From: Prunus persica
Lineage: Eukaryota; Streptophyta; Magnoliopsida; Rosales; Rosaceae
Direction: 5' to 3'
NCBI RefSeq assembly: GCF_000346465.2
Contig: NC_034016.1
Span: 3,369,391 to 3,433,390 of the forward strand
DNA length: 64,000 nucleotides
Positions 55,899 through 64,000 of the stretch are shown here, one piece after another. Position numbers and translations under genes: made by a program. Below the pieces are notes generated by a model, which worked only from the letters and a program-made list of their open reading frames with translations, was not told the DNA's origin and did not search any database. Each line of letters begins with the position of its first letter. Position 1 is the stretch's first letter.

Positions 55899-56364
55899 TG
55901 TTATAAAATAACCTGGGATATGTGCGATAATTCAGAGCTGCACGTAAAGTAGATGAGACACAGCATTTAACGAGGTTCGGCTATGCCTACGTCCTCGGAG
56001 AGCAGCAGCAGTAACTTTTCCACTATGTAAAATAATAGGGCTACAAGTTTAGTGTTTACAATATATGTGGCTCACTGAATTTTCTCTCTAGGAGAATTTC
56101 TCTCTGCTCTCTCTTTCCTCTTTCTTCCTTCTCTTTTTTCTTCTCTTTTTTCTTCTCGTTTCTCTTCTTATTTATAGGCTGAAATAATCACTATTCATCA
56201 CTGTTCACCCGTGACAGACAAACTCTATCAAAGCCGCCAAATGAACAGTAATCACTATTCACCCGTGACAGACAAACTCTATCAAAGCCGTCAAATGAAC
56301 AGTAATGAACAGTAATGAATAGTTAGTGGGCTCCACATGTTTATTCTTTTATTCTTTTACAACA
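55899..56364 (-). repeat. 5' LTR of the Copia-type element
   Basis: 466 bp. Differs from the other LTR at ATAGGGC/ATAAGGC and CTCGTTT/CTCATTT, and by an extra copy of the CACCCGTGACAGACAAACTC segment near 56220-56310. Confidence 0.95.
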
Positions 56365-56579
56365 CTTGAAAATCATTTTACGCATCAGTATAATATATCA
56401 TAGATGCTAAAGTATAATCAACGGTATCGTTAAGAAATGTCAACAATTTGTGCCGATGTCTTTATACCCTTTTACTCTTATTAATTATAAAATCGATGTC
56501 TAAAATATTAAGAGCATCGGTTTTTAGATTTGTCGATGCCTATGTGGTGTTGTGTAAAGTAAAATTTGGCATAGTGTAT

Positions 56580-57363
56580 GTGTCAACACGTCGCTCCTGC
56601 TTTATTGCATGTGACTTACTAGGAGACGACATTGGGGCCTACGTTTCAGAAATCCCGCTCTTTGCTCTTCCAATTCACATTTTGTCTTAAATTAAAAAAA
56701 AAATCATTTAAAAATAATAATAAAAGGTAAAATGTGTGGGCTTTAGAATTCATTATGGGTTAGATTTCACCGTGGTTTGGGTTTCGAAATTGTGGGCTTT
56801 GGGCTTCAAAGAGGGTTAGGTTTCAAATTACGTAAGCTGTGTTTTTGTTTTCTGAGTAATTTACTGTTTTTGTTTTAGCTTTTGTTTTGTTTGTTCTCTT
56901 TTATTGTTTTTATTTGATTGTTGTGTTGGTTTTGTGCTTTTCCTTCATTCATTTGTGTGTTTTAAGTTTTTTTTATTTTTTTATTTTTTTTACTCTTGTG
57001 TTCTTTTCTTATTTCCCTTTTGCATCTCCATATATTATATTTTGTGCTTCATGATTGGAATAATTTCAAGGTGAAATTGGAAAAGCAATTTTCAGGTAAT
57101 AAGTTTCTTTTTCTTACCCTTTCTTATTTCTTACATTTGTCATGCTTTAATTTTGAAACAGTAAGGACAGTGTTTGATTTAGGTTTGTGGTAGGATTGAG
57201 AAGTTCTTTTATTTGTGTTAGGATTTAATTTTGAAATATTGGGGACAATGTTTGATTTAGGTTTGTGGTTGGGTGTACAAATTTTAGATACTTTTAATTT
57301 AAAATAAATAAATAAATAAAAATTTGAGGTTAAGTTATTTTATCATCAATTAGAATTCTTTGT
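56580..57363. other. Intergenic, T-rich on plus
   Basis: No gene recognised. Two similar passages (GACAGTGTTTGATTTAGGTT near 57168, GACAATGTTTGATTTAGGTT near 57244) form a local direct repeat of about 75 bp. Confidence 0.45.
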
Positions 57364-57888
57364 ATATAAATTAAGATTTGATATTCACGGACAGTTTTTA
57401 AAAGAGCAAACACATTTTTAAGAACTCATCCCAACTTAAAGTCAAAGGCACTTATAACCATTTAGTAAATTTTTCATTTGTTTCCTTTGGTGTAATATGA
57501 ACCAACACAGTTGAAAGACCAAAATAAATTTCAATCGTACTAACTTCATTATTTCAAGTATTGTTCAAATTTCATTGCAAATAACAAACCCAGGCATCAT
57601 TTTTCTATATACAAATATACATTTTTTTTTTCTATATACAAGTATTGTTTAATTTCATTAAGCTTTCTAATCAATCCATGTAGCGAGTTTTAGGCTAATG
57701 ACTTTCAAACCAAATGTTTTAAGGCATTTGGTGTAGAACACCCCCAAGGGCTTACTAACTCGAGTTAAAAAGGCTACGAAACTTACCTAGTCACAACACA
57801 AATTTATACCAAAACTCTATGGTTTGACGCGAACACTCACTACTAATTAGGCAAGAGGCCGATTACCTTTTTGAAAAGAAAATGCTAA
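57364..57888 (-). repeat. Inverted copy of the Athila 3' untranslated region
   Basis: On the minus strand it matches the later forward segment 59925-60345 at roughly 80-85 percent by eye. Shared words include GCCTCTTGCCTAAT, GCCTTTTTAACTCGAGTTA, AATGCCTTAAA, TTAGAAAGCTT, CAACTGTGTT and GTGTTTGCTC. It ends where the pol relic begins. Confidence 0.85.
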
Positions 57889-59365
57889 AGCTCGACTGAT
57901 TAGATGGATCCTATTACTTCAAGAATTTGACATCACAATCAAAGACAAAAAGGAAGTAGAAAATGTAGTGGCTGATCATTTGTCTAGATTGAGTTTTGAG
58001 GATTCCATTGGAACATTGCCAATTAATGATTCTTTTCCAGATGAGAAATTATTTGCTATTTCGGAATTACCTTGATTTGCTAACATTGTTAATTTTCTTG
58101 CTACAGGTAAGATTCCATCTGTTTGGACTACTCAAGACAAGAGGAAATTTCTTACAGAGGTTAAAAATTTCTTTTGGGATGACCCCTATCTGTTTAAATA
58201 TTGCCCTAATCAAGTCATTAAGAGGTGTGTACCTGATAATGAAATCCATGCAGTAATTTCTTTTTGTCATAATAAAGCATGTGGCGGTCATTTTTCTGTA
58301 AAGAAAACCACTGCAAAAACTTTGCAGTGTGGATTTTATTGGCCTATGCTTTTTAAAGACACTAATTATTTTTGTCGAACTTGTGATCATTGTCAAAAGT
58401 TGGGGGCAATTACCTGTAGAATTATGATGCCTTTGAACTCAATTTTGGTAATTGAAATATTTGATTGTTGGTTCATTGATTTTATGGGACTATTTTCCAT
58501 TTCTTTTGGATATCTTTATATCTTGGTTGGTATTGATTATGTTTCCAAATGGGTAGAGTTTGTTCCTTGTCGACATAATGATCATAAAACTGTTTTGAGG
58601 TTTTTAAAAGAAAACATTTTCGCAAGATTTGGAACTCCTCGAGCTATTATAAGTGATGGGGGGAAACACTTTTGTAATAAACCTTTTGAGGCTTTAATGA
58701 AAAAATATGGTGTCACTCATAAAGTCACTACCCCATATCACCCACAAACAAGTGGTCAAGTTGAACTTGCTAATCGGGAGATAAAACAAATTTTGGAAAA
58801 AACTGTGAGTCCTAACCGTAAAGATTGGTCTTTGATATTAACTGATGCTTTATGAGCATACCGTACAACATATAAATCTCCCATAGGGATGTCACCATAC
58901 AGACCTGTCTATGGTAAGGCTTGTCACTTACCAGTTGAACTTGAACATAAGGCATATTGGGCAATTAAAATGTTTAATTTTGGTTTAAATGATGCAAGTT
59001 CGAATAGAAAGCTTCAGTTGAATGAGTTGGCAGAATTGAGGAATGATGCTTATGAAAACTCTCAAATTTACAAAGAGAAAATGAAGGTTTTTCATGATAG
59101 AAATATTTTGAGGAAAAACTTTGAACCATCACAGAAAGTTCTCTTATATAATTCGAGACTGCATATTTTTCCTGGTAAACTTCGTTCCAGATGGACAGGT
59201 CTATTTGTGGTTACAAGAGTTTTTCCTTTTGGAGCAATGGGGATTGAGGATCCAAAAAATGGTAATGTTTTTAAAGTTAATGGTCAACGTCTTAAACCAT
59301 TTTTGGAGAATTTTATTTTGCAGGATGATACGATTCAATTGGAGAATCCTGTTTATCAAGATTGA
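57889..59365 (+). pseudogene. Athila pol 3' relic: RNase H end and integrase
   Basis: Plus frames read [20 protein letters not shown] followed by VADHLSRL (RNase H end). A zinc-binding segment follows (HNKACGGHFSVKKT, then CRTCDHCQKLGAI: the HHCC motif). The integrase core has WFIDFMGLF, VGIDYVSKWVEFV, ISDGGKHFCNKPFE and YHPQTSGQVELANREIKQIL, so the D, D and E are all present. [20 protein letters not shown] and a C-terminal chromo-like region ([20 protein letters not shown]) follow, ending at 59365. Two nonsense codons (58073 and 58853) fall where Athila integrases have Trp, both TGG to TGA. Protease and reverse transcriptase are missing upstream. Confidence 0.9.
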
Positions 59366-60635
59366 ATTTTCAGACTATCTTTAGTTTAGTATTTGGTATT
59401 TATTTGTGTTATTTATTTATTTATGTTTTATGGATTCTAACAAGCTGTAGTATATATTTTGAAGACTTTCTGTTTTTCTTTTCAGGTGATCTCTTTCCTA
59501 ATCCTTCTATTTTTGCTCAATTATAATTATTTGTCTTTCTTTAATGTATTATGCATGCTCACATTGAGGACAATGTTTCATTCAAGTTGGGGGTAGTGGA
59601 ATTAGTTATCGCAGTTTGTTTCCAAAATTTTCTCCCAAAATTTAAAAAATTAAAAATAAAATAAAATAAAAAACTCTACGCTTGTTGTCATCAAAATATA
59701 TTTGCATTAAATTGAGATTTGATATTCATGCATGAATTTAAAATTGAGAACACTTGAGCGATACAATAACTAATCCACTCTTTAGTCTTTAATTTATTTC
59801 TACTTAATGAATGATTTATGTGCTAGGCTTTGATAAATTCACTCACACTAATACGCTTGAGAAGATAGAGTTTGAGATTGATTGTATTTATCTTTGTTTT
59901 CTTTATGAAAAAAAAAAAAAACGAGAACTTTCATTTACTAACCGGGCCTCTTGCCTAATCAACAATGAGTGTTCGGGTCAAACCATGAAGTTCTTAAAAT
60001 AAAATAAAAATTGCATGTGTGACTTGTTTAGCTTTGTAGCCTTTTTAACTCGAGTTATTAAGCTCATCGGGGTGTTTCAACACCTAATGCCTTAAAGCCC
60101 TTGTATTTGAGATTCATTGGCTTGACACTTGCTATATGGGTTAATTAGAAAGCTTAATGGAGCTAAACATTGCACAGGTGTGATTAAGATTGGATTTTTG
60201 TCTTCTCAACTGTGTTAGTTGACTTTACACCAAAGAAAGCAAATGAAAAGTTTATTAGTGATGATAAATGACTTTGACTTCAGACTGGAAGAACTTAAAG
60301 TTTTGGATTTGTGTTTGCTCTTTTAAATTTGTTTATGAATTGAGAATCTTGGTTTTTGAGCCTTGACATTATTGATGATGATTTGGCAGGAGAGTTATTT
60401 AAAATTTCAGATGTTTGTGGGTATCATCCCTGAAAACCCTCACGAGACTATACTCGTCTACTAGGGCAACTTAGGAGTTTAAAGGCTTGTTGCATACACT
60501 AAGTGCAATCGAAATCCCTGCAAAAGTGGCTTAGTTGTTTTGTTTGTTTCTATTTATTTATTTCATTTTTTTAGTTGGAGCTAGATTTTATTTATGCTTG
60601 AATTGCTAGAGACTAGAAATAGGCTAGTTGGGGGG
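59366..60635 (+). mobile_element. Athila 3' untranslated region and polypurine tract
   Basis: The region contains the Athila phrase AAGTTGGGGGTAGTGG (59585) and ends with AGTTGGGGGG at 60626-60635, immediately before the LTR start. No env-like ORF is present. Its central part is the partner of the inverted copy at 57364-57888. Confidence 0.75.
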
Positions 60636-60694
60636 TGTGATAATATTATAATAATACATGTTTATTTCCCTTAACATTTATCTTTCGAAGCAAT

Positions 60695-63479
60695 TGACAG
60701 GACCCGAACCAAATTCCGCTTTGGAATTCGAGTCGAACCCTGTGCGTGTCCGACACTTGGCGAATGTCGGGCACAATTGACTTATTTGCCCTTCTAATTG
60801 AAATTCTAACCTTGACTCTTGCCGAAAATTCGGCAGAGTCTCCCCTGTAATTTGCTCAATCCCAAAACTTACACCTGTTAAAACGAGCAAAAATATCCAC
60901 ACAACCAACTGCCAGTACTTCAATATACATGCCAATAGTTCCAATCTCAATCTAGGGCAATATATCAGAGCATTTCTAATAGTTCCTGTGCACGCTACAG
61001 CCTGGGGGCGCAAAACATTTGAAAATGTGAGTGGACAAAAATAAAGGTTCATAAAATATCTAAGAATATACTAACCCCCATTGTAAAAATAGTTAAGTGA
61101 ACTGAATATATACTCTGCAATTGAAGTATACTAAACTCATGGCATTCACATGCTGAAATCAAGGTATTTATATATTTAAAGAAATATATACACTCGTATG
61201 CAAGATGAAATTTTCATGAAAGTACTGAAATCCAAAACTTGCATAAAAACACTGAAATCAAACCTGCATAAAAGCAATGTACTTAAAACTTGAATCAAAG
61301 CACTGCAATCAATCAAAACTACCACTCGGATGTACCCCTGTAATTCCGTCAATTCCCCTGGTAGGTCTCGGCGACACACAGTTTATCCGAGCTGCAAATC
61401 TTGGCAGGATTCAGGGGACCGCAGTCAGCCTGATCCGCTGGCAGGTCTCGATGACACAAAGTCAACTCGAGCCGCAACTGGCAGGATTCAGGGGACCGTA
61501 GTCAGCCTGATCCGCAATTCTGGCAGACCTCGGCGACACCAAGTCAACCGAGCTGCAAATCCTGGCAGACCTCGGCGACACCAAGTCAAACCGAGCTGCA
61601 AATCCTGGTACTCACGGTCCGAGCGTCCCCGAAACTCGTGAGGCAAATGTCAAGTGCACTGACAAAACTGAGAGTAAACTGGATCTCCGTAGACATCGAT
61701 ATAACTGAGGGTAATAACCATAATTGGGTACATGGTGGTTTTAAAATAAACTATTTTAGAAAAGTCTGATAATTAACTGTAATTTGACAAATCCGAAACT
61801 AAGCTGCTATTTCCTCTGGAATAAATCTCAAATTCTGCTTTTTATATCACTTTAGCATAATTAACTAAGCAGCGTATAAATAAGATATAATTTCACAAGC
61901 GTGCTAGAGAAATCACAATGAATAAAAACTTATTCAATATCAAATAATGAAATTCCTTTATATAAATCATTTATAAAAGAAAAGTCCACTCACTCCTGGT
62001 CCGAGCTAGCTAGACCTCCTGTAGGTCTCTTCTGCGGGTCTGCCTGGTCCCGGATGCCTGGGTAAACCATCAGGAATATTGAATTAATAAAACTGCTCGG
62101 TGTAAGTTTTTAAGTAAAACCCTGACCCCCGACTTCTAGAAGTGCGTGCACTAACTTTAAAATCCTTTTTCTGCCCACTTAGGTATTTCGGATGTTTAGA
62201 ACTGTCTGAAAAGACTCGAGACTTCACTAAGCGATAAACTTTCATATTGGTCGATACGGAACCCCGTGGGGTCCACGACCTCCAATTGCCAATCTGAGAG
62301 TTCTTTTAAGTTCCTCACATTTACGGAACCATATCCTGCAAGTTTGGTCTGAAACTGACGATCGAATTGACCACAATCGTCAAATCATAAAATTTCCAAA
62401 CCTTAGCCCCAGGGTTCGGGATTTCGGAGTATCCGGGACTCCGATTCACAATCCGTCAATCCTACACAATTCTGAAATTATCTGGAACAACATATCCGAA
62501 ATTGAGCGAGATCCAACGGTTCAGCAGTATTGAACCCGAAAATCGCACAATATGGAAACTTCGTTCGGGGCTCAAACGGCATCCAAATCGAGATCCGCGA
62601 AATCCCACGCGCTCGTGACGACCTGAGAATCACAACAAGACACAGTGCCACTGCACTACCCTCACCCACGCGCCGCAGCACGCGCCGGCAGCGATGAGTG
62701 TCTAAAGCGATTACGCCTTGCTAGAAAAACTTCAAACCACGGCTCCAAACTCCTACCCTAGGTAAAACACCATATTTGGAGCCACTTTTGTTCTTGGACC
62801 TACCCCAAAAAGTGGCCGGAAGTGGCCGAAAACGGAGGCCGAAAATTGGCTGAAACTTCAAGCTCAAAAATCCAATAGCTACACTACGAATCGATCTAAT
62901 CCTACCTAACAGGCAGCTAGAACAGCTCGAGAGGTTCAAGATCCATACATGGGTCGACGGAAATGGTGGCCGGAGGAGGGAGATCGACGGCGTTGAAGTT
63001 TCAGTGACCTCCCGGCAGTTTTCTGCATTTTCCGGCCAGCACAGGTCACGTCGCCGGCGGGGAATGGTCGGGAAAGGAAGAGGACGTCGTCCCGGTCGTT
63101 TTGGTACCGGCCCCGTCCACAGCTGTGGTCGGTGGCCGGAGATACGAAGGAGAGAAGGGACGGACGCAGGAGAGGGAGGGAGGTCGGCGCGAGGAGAGAG
63201 AAGGCTGAGCTGGTTTTTATAAATCCAACTTTGAAACATTTATAGTTGTGCCACTGAGACTCTTTTGACCATAACTCTCTCGTTACCACTCCGATTCGGG
63301 CCCACTACGTGTCTACGAACTCATTTCACCGTGCTCTACGCAACGGTGTAAGTGGGATTGTCCAATTCCTTTTTGATCAAAAAGTCACCTTTTTCTTAAT
63401 AAAATATTCCGAGGGCAAAATTGTCTTTTCTCCAAATAAATTACTAATTAACTAAGAATTTTTGTTTTGGGTTATTACA
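60695..63479 (-). mobile_element. Solo LTR, 2,785 bp, with GCAAT duplication
   Basis: The element runs TGACAGGACCCG...GGGTTATTACA between GCAAT at 60690-60694 and GCAAT at 63480-63484. On minus it starts TGTAATAACCC and ends GGGTCCTGTCA, so both orientations obey TG...CA. No primer-binding site, purine tract or coding domain is inside. Large LTRs with this GC-rich mid-section resemble Gypsy LTRs. Frames such as 63239-62721 are not genes. Confidence 0.8.
61350..61615. repeat. Tandem repeats in the solo LTR
   Basis: Units of about 75-80 bp (GGCAGGATTCAGGGGACCG, CAGTCAGCCTGATCCGC) and about 47 bp (CTGGCAGACCTCGGCGACAC, CAAGTCAA, CCGAGCTGCAAATC) alternate. The last two 47-bp units are nearly identical. 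Confidence 0.85.
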
Positions 63480-64000
63480 GCAATTATAATGAGTAATTAA
63501 ATAATCTTATGCATTTATATTTTTACTTGGTCAAATTGGTTTAATGTCATTTTATTAACTTTGATCAATGACTTCCTATGTAGGCTTGTGTGTTGTGAAA
63601 ACTAACTCAATCTGCATGCCAAGAAGTGTGCCACCCAAAGATAATAGGCTTATTTATGTACATACCCCTTGTGCTTTCAAACTTGTCTCAGATTACCACT
63701 TGGGCTTTGAAACATCTCAAAATACCCCCCAAACTTTTAAAAACGGTCTCACGTTACCCATTCCGTCAGTATTATAGATGTTCCATTACGTGCTTTGGGC
63801 CCCACTTCGTTTCAATCCTTAACATTGGAGAATAAGGGTTTTTTAGTTTCAGAAAATGGGAAATGGGGTATTTGGGTGAGAAGGGGAAATTTGGAGAAGA
63901 AGGCTAGGGCTTATCAAAATCTGAGGTGGGGTTCGAATTTTGGGAGAATTTGGAGAAGAAATCACTGTTTGGAGTTAGACTTTAAGGCTAGAAAGTGCGA

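Larger units (their letters stand above)
50282..56364 (-). mobile_element. Young non-autonomous Copia-type LTR element with antisense ORF
   Basis: The LTRs 50282-50683 and 55899-56364 are nearly identical, and CTTGA flanks both sides (50277-50281, 56365-56369). Orientation is minus. The purine tract AAGGGGGAG precedes the LTR at 50684, and CGTTATCAGCACGAGAAG follows the other LTR at 55898 in the primer-binding position. By eye the LTRs show two substitutions plus a 64-bp expansion in the right one. The pol is reduced to relics (51290-50848), so it must have been moved in trans. It carries an intact ORF on the opposite strand (53443-53994) and several tandem arrays. Confidence 0.9.
45752..56576. 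mobile_element. CACTA element with TAT duplication, carrying a rhomboid fragment and a nested Copia
   Basis: The left end CACTATGCAAAAATTGACC (45752) and the right end, reverse complement CACTATGCCAAATTTTAC (56576), are inverted repeats. They are flanked by TAT at 45749-45751 and 56577-56579. Both subterminal zones (about 45830-46040 and 56380-56550) repeat GCATC/GATGC words. Removing the nested Copia (50282-56364 plus its 5-bp duplication) leaves about 4.74 kb with no transposase, so it is non-autonomous. It holds a rhomboid protease fragment at 48460-48309. Confidence 0.8.
60636..64000 (+). mobile_element. Athila 3' LTR, interrupted by a solo LTR
   Basis: The LTR starts TGTGATAATATTATAATA right after the purine tract. 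It is split at 60694/63480 by the 2.8-kb solo LTR and resumes as TATAATGAGTAATTAAATAA. Where it ends on the right is unclear; by 63645-63780 a different repeat-like passage (TACATACCCCTTGTGC, AAATACCCCCCAAAC) appears. Confidence 0.55.

Noticed and set aside
42273..60636. One single Athila element from its PBS at 42275 to its purine tract at 60626
   Set aside because: Attractive, but gag, protease and RT are wholly absent between and much of the interval is other insertions; two separate remnants cannot be excluded, so I list them apart.
62721..63289. 172- and 117-codon minus ORFs
   Set aside because: They lie in a solo LTR; GC-rich frames there stay open by chance and show no domain.

Overview
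This is nuclear DNA from a flowering plant, a eudicot: split genes with GT-AG introns, a nuclear-type tRNA-Asn, a TIR-NBS-LRR resistance-gene relic, and retrotransposons of the plant Copia, Tat, Athila and Cassandra groups. My best guess is a woody Rosaceae (apple, pear or Prunus type), but this rests on remembered protein and repeat style and is not demonstrated. There is one 100-N assembly gap (4584-4683).

The window is mostly transposon mosaic around a gene island of about 14 kb. Left edge (1-1850): the first coding exon of a minus-strand gene leaving the window, with its promoter. 1853-4882: a complete but inactivated hAT element with an exact 8-bp target-site duplication. 4891-8575: two copies of one defective Copia element around a truncated CACTA; the second copy carries a MITE. 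8576-16020: a decayed Tat-type Gypsy element with an antisense coiled-coil ORF, split by a Copia LTR of about 2 kb.

Gene island (16.9-30.6 kb): an intact six-exon COG0212 (5-formyltetrahydrofolate cyclo-ligase-like) gene on +, a TNL pseudogene fusing the NB-ARC P-loop to the post-LRR domain, tRNA-Asn(GTT) on -, and an intact seven-exon LIKE-COV (DUF502) gene on -. Exon joins of both intact genes keep frame at every junction. These genes do not form a functional unit; they are ordinary neighbours.

31-42 kb: a MULE of the Kaonashi type, with a mudrA-like transposase relic on + and a convergent Ulp1-like protease relic on -. Its noncoding parts are strewn with a short palindrome (AAACTGCA-N-TGCAGTTT). 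42-45.4 kb: an Athila 5' remnant, a Cassandra solo LTR with an internal 5S rRNA-like domain, two MITEs, and a pseudogene of a small coiled-coil protein.

45752-56576: a CACTA element (ends CACTATGC, TSD TAT) of about 4.7 kb that carries a rhomboid protease fragment. It is interrupted by a young 6.1-kb Copia-type LTR element (TSD CTTGA, nearly identical LTRs). That Copia has a decayed pol but an intact antisense ORF for the same coiled-coil family as the pseudogene at 45 kb. I regard this as the most interesting locus. 57.3-64 kb: an Athila 3' part, preceded by an inverted copy of its own 3' untranslated region, with a 2.8-kb solo LTR inserted in its 3' LTR.
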